Assembly: GCF_018885305.1 (NCBI RefSeq)
Contig: NZ_CP076544.1
Location: forward strand, 2,728,001 to 2,792,000
Source of the DNA: Curtobacterium sp. L6-1
Lineage (GTDB): Bacteria; Actinomycetota; Actinomycetes; Actinomycetales; Microbacteriaceae
Direction: 5' to 3'
DNA: 64,000 bases
The translations under genes and the position numbers were made by a program. The notes under the pieces were generated by a model, which was not told the DNA's origin, made no database searches, and saw only the letters and a program-made list of their open reading frames with translations. Of this stretch, positions 19,023-28,078 are shown piece by piece. Each line of letters begins with the position of its first letter. Position 1 is the stretch's first letter.

Positions 19023-19360
19023 GGTCTCGATTTCGTAACGGTGCGGTGCGGCGCGCGTCACACTGTCAACAGACGCAACAGTAACAACACGACTCAGCGC
19101 ACGGACACCCCCGACGAGGGGGAGAGGACGCGGTCGATGCTCCCATCGGGGAGGTCGGCCGCTCGGGACCCCGCTCCGGGAGCAGCCTGAGGGTCCGTCG
19201 AGGTGCGTCGTCGAGGTCCGGACAACGGGCCGGACAGCGGACCGGACAGTGGACAGGACAGCGGACCGGCCGGTGGTGCTGGTGGCCGCGTCCGCCGCGG
19301 CGCCTCTGCCCTCCGCTCGGCGCCGCGACACGCCGAAGGACACCGTTCCGCGGGCTCGAT
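19023..19360. other. Upstream region of the M23 gene with 12-bp tandem repeats
   Basis: About 340 bp without a credible gene. GTAAC pentamers occur at 19035-19039 and 19081-19085, in an AT-richer stretch just upstream of the M23 start. Four tandem 12-bp units of the type CCGGACAGCGGA lie at 19218-19265. The right end runs into the tRNA promoter. Confidence 0.5.
19218..19265. repeat. Four tandem 12-bp repeats
   Basis: CCGGACAACGGG, CCGGACAGCGGA, CCGGACAGTGGA and CAGGACAGCGGA follow one another without gaps, ahead of the tRNA cluster. Copies differ by one to three bases. Role unknown. Confidence 0.85.
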
Positions 19361-19389
19361 TTGGCAAGAGGGCCGACCGTCCGTATGCT
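19361..19389 (+). promoter_or_regulatory. Promoter of the tRNA cluster
   Basis: TTGGCA (19361-19366) and TATGCT (19384-19389) are spaced by exactly 17 bp and end 30 bp before the tRNA-Glu gene. This is the best sigma-70 type promoter seen in the window. Confidence 0.8.
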
Positions 19390-19419
19390 TGTCCATCGGT
19401 AGCGCACTGCACTGCTTGC

Positions 19420-19492
19420 GGCCCCATCGTTTAGTGGCCTAGGACACCGCCCTTTCACGGCGGCAGCACGGGTTCGAATCCCGTTGGGGTCA
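19420..19492 (+). tRNA. tRNA-Glu (anticodon TTC)
   Basis: 73 nt. The acceptor stem GGCCCCA/TGGGGTC pairs with one G-U. The anticodon stem is CCGCC/GGCGG around the loop CTTTCAC, giving anticodon TTC. The T arm is ACGGG-TTCGAAT-CCCGT. CCA is not encoded. Confidence 0.95.
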
Positions 19493-19555
19493 CTCCTCAT
19501 CTGGGGACAGCAAGCAGAACAGAACGAGACTAGAGCAACACAAGTAATTCCACAT

Positions 19556-19632
19556 GGCCCTGTAGCGCAGTTGGTTAGCGTGCCGCCCTGTCACGGCGGA
19601 GGTCGCGGGTTCAAGTCCCGTCAGGGTCGCCA
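19556..19632 (+). tRNA. tRNA-Asp (anticodon GTC)
   Basis: 77 nt including an encoded CCA (19630-19632). The acceptor stem is GGCCCTG/CAGGGTC. The anticodon loop CTGTCAC is flanked by CCGCC/GGCGG, and the T arm is GCGGG-TTCAAGT-CCCGT. It lies 63 bp after tRNA-Glu and one base before tRNA-Phe. Confidence 0.96.
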
Positions 19633-19633
19633 C

Positions 19634-19706
19634 GGCTGGGTAGCTCAGTTGGTAGAGCGTTCGACTGAAAATCGAAAGGTCCGCGGATCGACGCCGCGTC
19701 CAGCCA
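19634..19706 (+). tRNA. tRNA-Phe (anticodon GAA)
   Basis: 73 nt. The acceptor stem is GGCTGGG/TCCAGCC, the anticodon loop CTGAAAA gives GAA, and the T loop reads ATCGACG with stem CGCGG/CCGCG. CCA is not encoded. A terminator follows 7 bp later. Confidence 0.95.
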
Positions 19707-19712
19707 CGGTGA

Positions 19713-19746
19713 AGAGCCCCTCACGAGAGTGAGGGGCTCTTTTTTG
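19713..19746 (+). terminator. Rho-independent terminator of the tRNA cluster
   Basis: AGAGCCCCTCAC and GTGAGGGGCTCT pair perfectly (12 bp) around GAGA and are followed by TTTTTG. It is a canonical intrinsic terminator. Confidence 0.92.
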
Positions 19747-19871
19747 TTGCCAGGTGGCCGGGCGGCGTGGATCGACGCAGCACACCGGGGTGGCCCGAAC
19801 CACGGGGATCCGCGGTTCGAGCCACGTCCGGTCGTGCGAGACCGGGACGCTCGACTCGGCCGGGCGGCGGG

Positions 19872-20882
19872 CTACGCCTCGCGGGTCTTCGGGCTGCTGT
19901 CGTTCGTCTTCGCCGGGTCGCGCTCCACGACGGCGCCGAGGGCGTCGTCGATGCGGGACATCAGCTCGGCGGGGATCTGCACCCCGGCAGCGCCGGCGTT
20001 GTCGTGCACCTGCTCCGGGCGCGAGGCGCCGATGATGGCGGACGCGACGTTCTCGTTCTGCAGCACCCACGCGACGGCGAGCTGCGCCATCGACAGGCTG
20101 AGTTCGTCCGCGACCGGCTTGAGCTCCTGCACGGCCGAGAGCACCTCGTCGTTCATGAAGCGGGAGATCATCTTCGCGCCGCCCTTGTCGTCGGTGGCGC
20201 GGGAGCCCTCGGGCAGCGGCTGACCGGGCTGGTACTTGCCGGTGAGCACGCCCTGGGCGATCGGCGACCAGACGATCTGCGAGATGCCGAGCTCCTTCGA
20301 GGTGGGGACGACCTCCTCCTCGATGACCCGCCACAGCGCGGAGTACTGCGGCTGGTTCGAGACGAGCTGGAAGCCGAGGTCCTTCGCGAGCGCCGCACCG
20401 GCACGGAGCTGGTCCGCGGTCCACTCCGAGACGCCGACGTACAGCACCTTGCCCTGGCGCACGATGTCGGCGAACGCCTGCATCGTCTCCTCGAGCGGGG
20501 TCTCGTGGTCGTAGCGGTGCGCCTGGTACAGGTCGACGTAGTCGGTCTGCAGACGGCCGAGCGAGCCGTCGATCGACTCGAGGATGTGCTTGCGCGACAG
20601 CCCGGTGTCGTTGTGCCCCTTGGGGCCGGTCGGGCCGAAGACCTTCGTGGCGATCTCGAGCGACTGACGGCGCTCCCCCTTGAGCGCCTCACCGAGGACG
20701 GTCTCCGCGCCGGTGTTGGCGTAGACGTCGGCGGTGTCGAACGTCGAGATGCCGACGTCGAGCGCTGCCCGGACGCAGGCGATCGCCGCGTCGTTCTCGA
20801 CCTGGGAGGCGTGGGTGAGCCAGTTGCCGTACGTGATCTCGGAGACCTTGAGGCCCGAGTTGCCGAGGTAGCGGTACTCCAT
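19872..20882 (-). CDS. Aldo/keto reductase, potassium-channel beta-subunit-like
   Basis: 336 aa NADPH-dependent oxidoreductase of the AKR superfamily. The N-terminus MEYRYLGNSGLKVSEITYGN and the catalytic tetrad regions DTADVYANTGAE (Asp, Tyr), KVF (Lys) and QAHRYDHETPLEE (His) are present. The NADPH-binding end SAIIGASRPEQV is also there. Among AKRs it looks closest to the AKR6/14 type, judging by the WTADQL and SPIAQGVLTGKY segments; the substrate is unknown. The start is ATG at 20882; a longer open frame upstream is antisense to the epimerase gene. Divergent from the epimerase-like gene. Confidence 0.93.
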   Translation of the reverse strand: MEYRYLGNSGLKVSEITYGNWLTHASQVENDAAIACVRAALDVGISTFDTADVYANTGAETVLGEALKGERRQSLEIATKVFGPTGPKGHNDTGLSRKHILESIDGSLGRLQTDYVDLYQAHRYDHETPLEETMQAFADIVRQGKVLYVGVSEWTADQLRAGAALAKDLGFQLVSNQPQYSALWRVIEEEVVPTSKELGISQIVWSPIAQGVLTGKYQPGQPLPEGSRATDDKGGAKMISRFMNDEVLSAVQELKPVADELSLSMAQLAVAWVLQNENVASAIIGASRPEQVHDNAGAAGVQIPAELMSRIDDALGAVVERDPAKTNDSSPKTREA

Positions 20883-21005
20883 GTGCGTGTCACTCCTGTC
20901 GTGGCCGCGTCGGTGCGGCACGCCCGTGACGGTACGCGGCGTCGACGGTGCAGGATCGCAAGGGACGCGGTGCGCAGTTGCACCGCCGGGAGCAAGGGAG
21001 CATCC

Positions 21006-22007
21006 ATGACCGGACCGAGCGTGCTGTTCATCGGCGGGAGCGGCGTCATCAGCGCCGCCTGCGTGCGCGAGGCGGTGGACCAGGGCTTCGACGTGTCGGT
21101 GCTCAACCGGGGCACGACGGAGAAGCGGGCGATCCCGGATGCGGTGACGCGCCTCCAGGCCGACGTGTCGGACCGCGACGCCGTCGCGGCGGCACTCGGC
21201 GACCGCACCTTCGACGTGGTCGCGGACTTCGTGGCGTTCACGCCCGACCAGGTGCAGGCCGACGTCGACCTGTTCGCCGGGAAGACCCGGCAGTACGTGT
21301 TCATCAGCTCGGCTTCGGCCTATCAGACCCCGCCGACGCACCTGCCGGTGACGGAGTCGACGCCGCTGAAGAACCCGTACTGGCAGTACTCGCGCGACAA
21401 GATCGCGTGCGAGGACCTGCTCGTCGCGGCGTACCGGCAGGACGACTTCCCGATGACGATCATCCGGCCGTCGCACACCTACGACGAGACGCTGCTGCCG
21501 TTCGACGGCGGGTGGACCGTGGTCGACCGGATGCGCCGCGGCAAGCCCGTCGTCGTGCCGGGTGACGGGACGTCGCTGTGGACGCTCACGCACGTGCGGG
21601 ACTTCGCCGTCGCGTTCGTCGGGGTGCTCGACCGCGCCGAGGCGATCGGCGAGGCGTTCCACATCACCGGCCAGGAGTCGCCGACGTGGGACCGCATCCA
21701 CCAGGAGGTCGCGGCCGCAGCGGGAGCGCCGGAGCCGACGATCGTGCACGTGCCCTCGGACGCCATCATGGCCGCCGACGCCGAGTGGGGCGCCGGGGTC
21801 GTGGGCGACAAGGCGAACAGCATGGTGTTCGACAACAGCAAGGTGCGGACGCTCGTGCCGGGCTGGGCGGCGCGTACCACGTTCCGCGAGGGCGCCCGTG
21901 AGCTGGTCGCCTGGTACGACGCACACCCCGAGGCGCAGGTCGTCGACGAGGAGAAGGACGCGCTGATGGACCGCCTCGCCGAGGCGTACGCGCCGGGCCG
22001 CGTCTAG
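21006..22007 (+). CDS. NAD-dependent epimerase/dehydratase family protein
   Basis: 333 aa extended SDR. A Rossmann motif, FIGGSGVISAACV (GGxGxI variant), is at residues 8-20. The active-site Ser/Tyr region ISSASAYQ is present, and WQYSRDKIACEDLL contains the YxxxK motif. IIRPSHTYDE and HVRDFAVAFV follow further on. A nucleotide-sugar or other small substrate is likely but not determinable. It starts at ATG 21006, with GGGAG just upstream. Confidence 0.88.
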   Translation: MTGPSVLFIGGSGVISAACVREAVDQGFDVSVLNRGTTEKRAIPDAVTRLQADVSDRDAVAAALGDRTFDVVADFVAFTPDQVQADVDLFAGKTRQYVFISSASAYQTPPTHLPVTESTPLKNPYWQYSRDKIACEDLLVAAYRQDDFPMTIIRPSHTYDETLLPFDGGWTVVDRMRRGKPVVVPGDGTSLWTLTHVRDFAVAFVGVLDRAEAIGEAFHITGQESPTWDRIHQEVAAAAGAPEPTIVHVPSDAIMAADAEWGAGVVGDKANSMVFDNSKVRTLVPGWAARTTFREGARELVAWYDAHPEAQVVDEEKDALMDRLAEAYAPGRV

Positions 22008-22022
22008 CGGGCACCGACGGAC

Positions 22023-22056
22023 GGGAGGCGCGGGACTGATCGGTCCCGCGCCTCCC
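22023..22056. terminator. 14-bp hairpin between convergent genes
   Basis: GGGAGGCGCGGGAC (22023-22036) pairs perfectly with GTCCCGCGCCTCCC (22043-22056), with a 6-nt loop. It lies between the epimerase gene (+) and rocD (-). Its arms contain one copy of the dispersed CGGGAGGCGCG element. No T-run. Confidence 0.65.
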
Positions 22057-22106
22057 AATCGGTGCGGAGTGCGCTGCGGCGGCGGCCGAGGCGGCCGCAG
22101 GAGCCG

Positions 22107-23393
22107 TCAGGCCAGGTCGCGGATGACCGCGCCGAGGGCCTGCATCGCGGTGGCGATCTCCTCGTCGGTGACGACGAGCGGCGGGGCGAAGCGGATCGTC
22201 GACCCGTGCGTGTCCTTCACGAGCACGCCGCGGGCGGCCAGGGCCTTCGCGACCTGCTTGCCGGTGCCGAGCGCGGGGTCGATGTCGATCCCGGCCCAGA
22301 GTCCGGCGACGCGGTGGGCGACGACGCCCTCGCCGACGAGCTCGTCGAGGTACCCGCGGAGGACCGGTTCGCCCTCGAGTGCCCGCTGCTGGAACGTGCC
22401 CTCGGCGAGCATCGCGACGACCTCGGCCCCGACGGCCGCGGCGAGCGGGTTGCCCCCGAACGTGGAGCCGTGCTCCCCGGGGCGCAGGACCCCGAGCACG
22501 TCGGCGCGACCGACCACGGCGGACACCGGGACGATGCCGCCGCCGAGGGCCTTGCCGAGCGTGACGAGGTCGGGCGTGACGCCGACGCGCTGGACGGCGA
22601 GGGTGTGGCCGGTGCGACCGAGGCCGGACTGGATCTCGTCGGCGATGAACAGCGCACCGAACTCGTCGCAGACCTCGCGGACGGCGGGCAGGTAGTCGGC
22701 GGGCGGGATGACCACGCCGCCCTCGCCCTGGATCGGCTCGAGCAGCACGGCCACGACGGTGTCGTCCATCGCCGCTCGGAGAGCGTCGGCGTCGCCGTAC
22801 GGGACGGTGCGGAAGCCGGGCGTGTACGGGCCGAAGTCGTTCCGCGCGTCGGGGTCGTCCGAGAACGAGATGATCGTCGTCGTCCGGCCGTGGAAGTTCC
22901 CGCTCGCGACGACGACGGTCGCCTGCCCGGCCGGCACGCCCTTGACCCGGTAGCCCCAGGCGCGGGCGACCTTGATCGCGGACTCGACGGCCTCGGCCCC
23001 GGTGTTCATCGGCAGCATCATCTCGGTGCCGGTGAGCTCGGTGAGCCCGGCCGCGAACGGCCCGAGCCGGTCGTTCACGAACGCACGGCTCGTCAGCGTC
23101 ACCCGGTCGAGCTGGTCGCGGGCAGCGGTGAGGAGGCGCGGGTTGCCGTGGCCGAAGTTGACCGCCGAGTACGCGGCCAGGCCGTCCAGGTAGGTGCGGC
23201 CGTCGACGTCGGTGACGGTCGCCCCGTGGCCGGACGCGATGACGACCGGCAGCGGGCTGTAGTTGTGCGCGAGGGCACGGTCCTCGACGGCGAGCGCCGC
23301 CACCGTGGCCGGGCCGGGTGCGTGCGACGCGGTGGTGTGCGCAGTGTCCCGGCCGACGTCCTGGCCGGCGTGCCGGTCGGTGTCGCCGGACAT
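22107..23393 (-). CDS. rocD: Ornithine--oxo-acid aminotransferase
   Basis: PLP-dependent conversion of ornithine plus 2-oxoglutarate to glutamate semialdehyde and glutamate. 428 aa, class III fold. Visible features are YLDGLAAYSAVNFGHGNPR near the N-terminus, NTGAEAVESAIKVAR, EPIQGEGGVVIPP, the Asp-containing FIADEIQSGLGRTG, and the Schiff-base Lys281 in LVTLGKALGGGIVPVSA. The start ATG overlaps the ddaH stop by one base (TGATG), so the two are translationally coupled. The gene order Lrp-ddaH-rocD matches M. tuberculosis Rv2324-Rv2323c-Rv2322c. Confidence 0.95.
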   Translation of the reverse strand: MSGDTDRHAGQDVGRDTAHTTASHAPGPATVAALAVEDRALAHNYSPLPVVIASGHGATVTDVDGRTYLDGLAAYSAVNFGHGNPRLLTAARDQLDRVTLTSRAFVNDRLGPFAAGLTELTGTEMMLPMNTGAEAVESAIKVARAWGYRVKGVPAGQATVVVASGNFHGRTTTIISFSDDPDARNDFGPYTPGFRTVPYGDADALRAAMDDTVVAVLLEPIQGEGGVVIPPADYLPAVREVCDEFGALFIADEIQSGLGRTGHTLAVQRVGVTPDLVTLGKALGGGIVPVSAVVGRADVLGVLRPGEHGSTFGGNPLAAAVGAEVVAMLAEGTFQQRALEGEPVLRGYLDELVGEGVVAHRVAGLWAGIDIDPALGTGKQVAKALAARGVLVKDTHGSTIRFAPPLVVTDEEIATAMQALGAVIRDLA

Positions 23394-24283
23394 CAGGACC
23401 GCGCCACCGACGTGCCGGTGCCGATCGGGTGCAGGTCGAGCGTGCAGCACTTCACGCCGCCGCCGCCGAGGAGGAGCTCGGACAGGTCGACGCCGATCGG
23501 GTTGTAGCCCTTCTCGCGGAGCTGCTCCGCGAACCGGACGGCACGCGAGGCGATCACGACGTTGTACCCGTCGGAGTACGAGTTGAGGCCCAGGATGGCG
23601 GCGTCCTCCTCGGTGGCGATGATCGCGTCCGGGAAGCGCTCGCGCAGGATGGCCAGGGACGGCTCGTCGAAGGCGCTCTCGAGGTACGCGATGTTCGACC
23701 TGCCCTCGGCGTCGGGCTCCGGGTCGAGGGCGGCGATGGCGGTGTCGAGGTGGTAGAAGCTCGGGTTGATGAGCGTGAGGGTGACGACCTCACGGCCGTA
23801 CACACGGGCGAGCTCCTCGTGCGAGGTGCTGTCCGAGCGGAAGCCGGTGCCGGCGTAGATCGTGTCGCCGATGAGCAGGAAGTCGCCCTCGCCCTCGTTG
23901 GTCTCCTCGGGCTCGGCCACGGTCAGGCCGGCCTGGCGGAACCAGTCCATGTAGGCCGGGCCCTCGGGCTGCCGCTCCGGGTACTGGAACTTCGCGCCGT
24001 ACGCGACGCCGTCGAGCACGAAGCCACCGTTGGCCGCGTAGACCATGTCCGGCAGGCCCTCGATCGGGTCGATCTGGTGGATCTCGAAGCCGAGCTGCTC
24101 GTAGACCTCGACCAGGGACTGCCACTGCTCGACGGCCTTCGAGGTGTCGGTCGGCTCCTCCGGGTGCATCCAGGGGTTGATCCGGTAGCTGACCGTGTAG
24201 TGGGTCGGCTTGCACATCAGGACGGTGCGCTTGGTGGCCGTGCGCTGCGGAGCGGCGGCGGGCTGGGGTGCGGTGTTCGACAC
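23393..24283 (-). CDS. ddaH: Dimethylargininase-type amidinohydrolase
   Basis: 296 aa guanidino-group modifying enzyme fold. The start is GTG at 24283, preceded by GGAGGA at 6 nt. Conserved parts are NPWMHPEEP, VYAANGGFVLDGVAYGAKF, EGEGDFLLIGDTIYAGTGFR, and the C-terminal LGGGGVKCCTLDL with Cys279/Cys280, one of which should be the nucleophile. Annotated family members hydrolyse methylated arginine; the actual substrate in actinobacteria may be arginine or another guanidine. Its coupling to rocD suggests a route from arginine-type substrates through ornithine to glutamate semialdehyde. Confidence 0.85.
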   Translation of the reverse strand: MSNTAPQPAAAPQRTATKRTVLMCKPTHYTVSYRINPWMHPEEPTDTSKAVEQWQSLVEVYEQLGFEIHQIDPIEGLPDMVYAANGGFVLDGVAYGAKFQYPERQPEGPAYMDWFRQAGLTVAEPEETNEGEGDFLLIGDTIYAGTGFRSDSTSHEELARVYGREVVTLTLINPSFYHLDTAIAALDPEPDAEGRSNIAYLESAFDEPSLAILRERFPDAIIATEEDAAILGLNSYSDGYNVVIASRAVRFAEQLREKGYNPIGVDLSELLLGGGGVKCCTLDLHPIGTGTSVARS

Positions 24284-24491
24284 GAGGTCCTCCAGGACCG
24301 GGGCCCGAGCCTGCCAGGAACCACCACGGTGAGAGCTCCGACGAGACGCAGGCTCACTCGCCGGAGGCGGACCAGGTCGACGCCTGGGGGAAGTCAACCA
24401 CAGGAGGGAGGCCGAGCACAGCACCCCACCCCCGCTCTGGGCGCACGTTTCCTGCGTCGGACGGCCCGGACCCGCAAGGACCCCGCGTACG

Positions 24492-24938
24492 ATGGGGACA
24501 ATGGATTCGCTCGACCACCGCATCCTCGACCAGCTGCGGGAGAACGCCCGCGCCGGCTACGGCGACATCGGCTCGGTCGTCGGGCTCTCCGCCTCCGCGG
24601 TGAAGCGCCGCGTCGACCGCCTCGTGGCCGACGGCGTCATCCAGGGCTTCACGATCAAGGTCGACCCCGCCGTCGACGATCGTGGCACCGAGGCGTGGGT
24701 CGAGCTGTACTGCCGCGGCACCGTCTCGCCCGACGAACTCCGCACGCTGCTCGACGCCGTGCCCGAGGTCGTCGACGCCGGGACGGTCACCGGCAGCGCC
24801 GACGCCGTCGTGCACATGCGGTCGCGGGACCTGCCGGCCCTCGAGGAGGCGCTCGACCGCGTCCGCCTGGCGCCCCAGGTCGACCACACCCGCTCGGCGA
24901 TCGTCCTGTCGAAGCTCGTCAGCCGCGGCTCCGACTGA
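24492..24938 (+). CDS. Lrp/AsnC family transcriptional regulator
   Basis: 148 aa. The N-terminal winged helix is LDHRILDQLRENARAGYGDI plus a recognition helix region SASAVKRRVDRL. A C-terminal RAM ligand-binding domain follows (EAWVELYCRGTVSPDEL, TGSADAVVHMRS). It is divergent from ddaH-rocD across 208 bp and most likely controls them in response to an amino acid, as AsnC-family neighbours of rocD do. ATG 24501 is an equally possible start. Confidence 0.9.
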   Translation: MGTMDSLDHRILDQLRENARAGYGDIGSVVGLSASAVKRRVDRLVADGVIQGFTIKVDPAVDDRGTEAWVELYCRGTVSPDELRTLLDAVPEVVDAGTVTGSADAVVHMRSRDLPALEEALDRVRLAPQVDHTRSAIVLSKLVSRGSD

Positions 24939-24980
24939 CCCTCACCCTCGGCCCACGAGAGAGGGGCTAGGTTCGCGTGC

Positions 24981-25349
24981 ATGGGACGGGAGACGACAGC
25001 CGGGAGGCGCGGCGGGCCTCCCGGGTCGCCCACCGCCCGGCGGATGGTCACCGCCGCAGCCGCGGCCTACGTCGTCAACTGCCTGTGGGGCACCGCCGTG
25101 GCGGTGCGCCTGATCCGCACCCGGAAGCTGCGGATCGTGCACCACGGTCTGTTCGTCGTCACCGCGACCCTGACCGGCGTCGCCGCGACGACCCCCCTGT
25201 GGACCCGGTCGCGCGCGGGCCTGTTCCTGCTGCCGGCGCTCGTGCCCCTCGCGCTCGCTCCACGGACCAACCCCCGCAGCGGAGCACACTGGAGGACCGC
25301 GGTCGCCGCTGCGCCGTCCTACCTGGGGGCGGTCCTGCTCCGGCGCTGA
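24981..25349 (+). CDS. Hypothetical membrane protein, 122 aa
   Basis: Three or four hydrophobic segments (about 23-42, 53-70, 78-94, 105-118) follow a basic N-terminus. Two inverted copies of the dispersed 11-mer lie inside it (25001-25011 and 25013-25023) and encode the Arg/Gly/Pro-rich residues 7-14. It shares strand and spacing with the nitroreductase gene 32 bp downstream. No family recognised. Confidence 0.6.
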   Translation: MGRETTAGRRGGPPGSPTARRMVTAAAAAYVVNCLWGTAVAVRLIRTRKLRIVHHGLFVVTATLTGVAATTPLWTRSRAGLFLLPALVPLALAPRTNPRSGAHWRTAVAAAPSYLGAVLLRR

Positions 25350-25381
25350 CCGCGTCCGCCGATCGAGCCCGAAGGACACCA

Positions 25382-26224
25382 GTGGAACTCGTCGAGGCCA
25401 TCCGCCGCCGCCGCACCACCAACGGGGCGTTCCTGCCCGACCCCGTCTCCGAGGAACACCAGCGGCTGCTGGTCGAACTCGCCGGCCGGGCCCCCTCGCA
25501 GCTGAACAGCCAGCCGTGGCGGTTCGTGCTCGTCGAGGAGCGCGAGACAATCGACCGGATCGCCGACATCAGCGGCAGCACCATGACGAAGACGATGTCC
25601 GAGGGCACGTTCTTCGAGCGGTACCGGCCCTACTTCCGGTTCTCGCAGGCCGAGATGGACGAGCGGCGCGACGGCATGCTCTTCGACAAACTGCCGGCAC
25701 CGCTGCGCCCCTTCACGAGCCAGGTGTTCACGAAGCGCGGGCAGTTCCTCATGAACGCGCTCCGGGTGCCGCAGACCCTCGGCGAGGAGAACCGGAAGCT
25801 CGTCGCCGGGTCGCCGCTGCTGCTCGGCGTGATGCTCGACCGTGACGAGTACCGGAAGGAGGCCCGCAACGCCTTCTACTCCGTGTTCAGCATGGGCGCT
25901 GCGATGGAGAACGTCTGGCTCGCCACCACCGAACTCGGCCTGGGGATCCAGTTCGTCTCGTTCCCGATGGAGATCGAGGAGTCGTGGCACCAGGTGGAGC
26001 AGCTGCTCGAGGTCCCGCCCGAGCTCGAGCTGATGGCCGTGTACCGGATCGGCTACACCCCGCCGGAGCGTCGGCGACCCGCGATCGACTGGGTCTCGAA
26101 CGAGCGGAAGCGTCCCTCGCAGTTCGTGTTCCGCGGCACGTGTGCCACCCCGCAGCAGGGGTGGGACGATCGATCGGCGGTCGGGCACATCACGCCCGAG
26201 GCGACGGACGGGAGCACGGCATGA
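25382..26224 (+). CDS. Nitroreductase family protein
   Basis: 280 aa FMN-dependent oxidoreductase fold. The start [18 protein letters not shown] is a typical nitroreductase N-terminus with Arg contacts to FMN phosphate. Next come [16 protein letters not shown] (classic PSxxNxQPW motif) and a C-terminal [19 protein letters not shown]. The family reduces nitro compounds, quinones or flavins; the substrate here is unknown. GTG 25382 has AAGGA 7 nt upstream. Its stop overlaps the next start (ATGA). Confidence 0.88.
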   Translation: MELVEAIRRRRTTNGAFLPDPVSEEHQRLLVELAGRAPSQLNSQPWRFVLVEERETIDRIADISGSTMTKTMSEGTFFERYRPYFRFSQAEMDERRDGMLFDKLPAPLRPFTSQVFTKRGQFLMNALRVPQTLGEENRKLVAGSPLLLGVMLDRDEYRKEARNAFYSVFSMGAAMENVWLATTELGLGIQFVSFPMEIEESWHQVEQLLEVPPELELMAVYRIGYTPPERRRPAIDWVSNERKRPSQFVFRGTCATPQQGWDDRSAVGHITPEATDGSTA

Positions 26225-27006
26225 CGGCGACACGGACCGGGGACGGTGCACCGCGCCTCCAGCCCGTCACCCCCGGCGCGCCCGCGCTGCCGGGTCGGCC
26301 CTGGATCGAGCAGGCCTGGCGCGACGTCGTCTTCGTGCACTGGCGCGTCGACGTCTCCGCGGTCGCGCCGCTGCTGCCCGCCGGCACCCGGCCGGACACC
26401 ATCGCACCGGACGGCACCGACGACGGGGTCACCACGTGGGTGGGCCTCATCGCGTTCAGCTTCGAGGACACGCGGTTCCCGCCGTTCGGGCCCCTCGGCC
26501 GGACCGGCAGCGTCGGCGACTTCCTCGAGGTGAACGTCCGCGTCTACACCCGGGACGACACCGGTCGACGGGGTGTCGTGTTCCTGTCCCTCGACGCCGG
26601 GAGGTTCCTGCCGGCGGTCGCGGCACGGTTGGTCACCGGCACGCCGTACCACTGGGCGCGGGTGGCGCGGCGGCACGACGGGGACCGGATGGCGTACGCG
26701 GTCCGGCGGCACGGGACGCACCTGCGGTCGGTCCTCGACGTCGAGGTCGGCGCTCCCGTCGCGGAGCCGACGGCCGTCGAGTCGTTCCTCACCGCGCGCT
26801 GGGGCATGCACGTGGGGCGGGCCGGACGGACCTCGTGGTGGCCGAACGAGCACGACCCGTGGGTGCTGCACCGCGCCACGCTGCGGTCGGTGCGCGACGA
26901 CCTGGTCGGGGCGGCGGGACTGCCCCTGGCGCTGACGGAGCTCGAACCGGACTCGGTGCTGTACTCCCCCGGTGTCGTGACGCGGTTCGCGGGGCCGCGG
27001 GCCTGA
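26221..27006 (+). CDS. DUF2071 (YqjF-like) family protein
   Basis: 261 aa. It matches the DUF2071 pattern: [20 protein letters not shown] near the N-terminus, [13 protein letters not shown], then [20 protein letters not shown] and YHWARV. Structural relatives of acetoacetate decarboxylase, without known activity. The start ATG overlaps the nitroreductase TGA by 4 bp, so the two proteins are made together. Confidence 0.85.
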   Translation: MTATRTGDGAPRLQPVTPGAPALPGRPWIEQAWRDVVFVHWRVDVSAVAPLLPAGTRPDTIAPDGTDDGVTTWVGLIAFSFEDTRFPPFGPLGRTGSVGDFLEVNVRVYTRDDTGRRGVVFLSLDAGRFLPAVAARLVTGTPYHWARVARRHDGDRMAYAVRRHGTHLRSVLDVEVGAPVAEPTAVESFLTARWGMHVGRAGRTSWWPNEHDPWVLHRATLRSVRDDLVGAAGLPLALTELEPDSVLYSPGVVTRFAGPRA

Positions 27007-27079
27007 CGTCGCCGGCCCGTGGCGCACCCGGGGGACAGCGGCTGACCGCCGAGCGTCCGCCGTCGCGTACAACGGGTGC

Positions 27080-28078
27080 ATGACACGAGTGGCAGTGGTG
27101 ACCGGTGGATCGGCTGGACTGGGACGGGCCACGGTCCGGGAACTCGCGGCCCGCGGGTGGGACGTGGCCGTCCTGGCACGCGGGGAGGACGGGGTGCACG
27201 CCGCCGTCGCCGAGGTCGAGGCGGCCGGACGGCGCGGGCTCGCCCTGGTCGCCGACGTCGCGGACCGACAGGCCGTCGAGGACGCCTCGGACCGTGTCGA
27301 GGCCGAGCTCGGCCCCATCGACCTGTGGGTGAATGGCGTCATGGTCGGAGTGTTCGGGAAGTTCCTCGACACCGACCCGGAGGACTTCGAGCGCGCCACG
27401 CACGTCAACTACGTCGGCTTCGTGAACGGCACCCGCGCCGCCCTGAGCCGCATGGTCCCCCGCGACTCCGGGCACGTCATCCAGGTCGGCTCGGCCCTCG
27501 GCTCGCGCGGCATCCCGCTCCAGGGCGCCTACTGCGGGGCGAAGCACGCCATCGTCGGCTTCACCGAGTCCGTCGTGTCCGAGCTCATCGACCAGGGCAG
27601 CGCCGTGAAGGTCAGCCGCGTGGACATGCCGGCCCTCAACACGATCCAGTTCGGCTGGGTGAAGTCGACGCTGCCGCACCACGCCCAGCCCGTCGCACCG
27701 ATCTACCAGCCCGAGGTCGGTGCCCGCGCGATCGCCGCCACCGCCGAGCACCCCCGCCGCCGCACCTGGGTCGGCGAGTCCACCGTCTACACGATCCTGG
27801 GCAACCGCATCAGCGGCCGGTTCGCCGACTGGTACGCCGCGAAGACCCTGGTGTCGGGACAGCAGATCCCGGACAAGGACGGCGAGGAGATCGGCGTGAA
27901 CCTGTACGAGCCGGTCCCCGGTGACCACGGGGCGCACGGGGCCTTCGACGAGCAGTCGCACGCGTGGTCGCCGCAGACCTGGTGGGTCGAGCACCGCCGC
28001 CTGGGCAACGGGATCATCGGCGCTGCCCTCGGCGTCGCCGGGTTGGCCGTCGCCACCGCAGCGGGACGCCGACGATGA
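27080..28078 (+). CDS. SDR family oxidoreductase with C-terminal membrane anchor
   Basis: 332 aa. The classical short-chain dehydrogenase domain has VVTGGSAGLGRATV at 6-19, DVADR, a degraded NNAG equivalent (VNGVMVGVF), the catalytic Ser in VGSALGSRG, and YCGAKHA (YxxxK). Residues about 305-325 form a hydrophobic helix followed by RRR, so the enzyme is probably tethered to the membrane by its C-terminus. The next small membrane-protein gene overlaps its stop by 4 bp. Confidence 0.9.
   Translation: MTRVAVVTGGSAGLGRATVRELAARGWDVAVLARGEDGVHAAVAEVEAAGRRGLALVADVADRQAVEDASDRVEAELGPIDLWVNGVMVGVFGKFLDTDPEDFERATHVNYVGFVNGTRAALSRMVPRDSGHVIQVGSALGSRGIPLQGAYCGAKHAIVGFTESVVSELIDQGSAVKVSRVDMPALNTIQFGWVKSTLPHHAQPVAPIYQPEVGARAIAATAEHPRRRTWVGESTVYTILGNRISGRFADWYAAKTLVSGQQIPDKDGEEIGVNLYEPVPGDHGAHGAFDEQSHAWSPQTWWVEHRRLGNGIIGAALGVAGLAVATAAGRRR

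Noticed and set aside
19420..19706. tRNA cluster as an attachment site of an integrated element
   Set aside because: No integrase nearby and no repeated tRNA 3' end seen downstream; flanking genes look like core genes.
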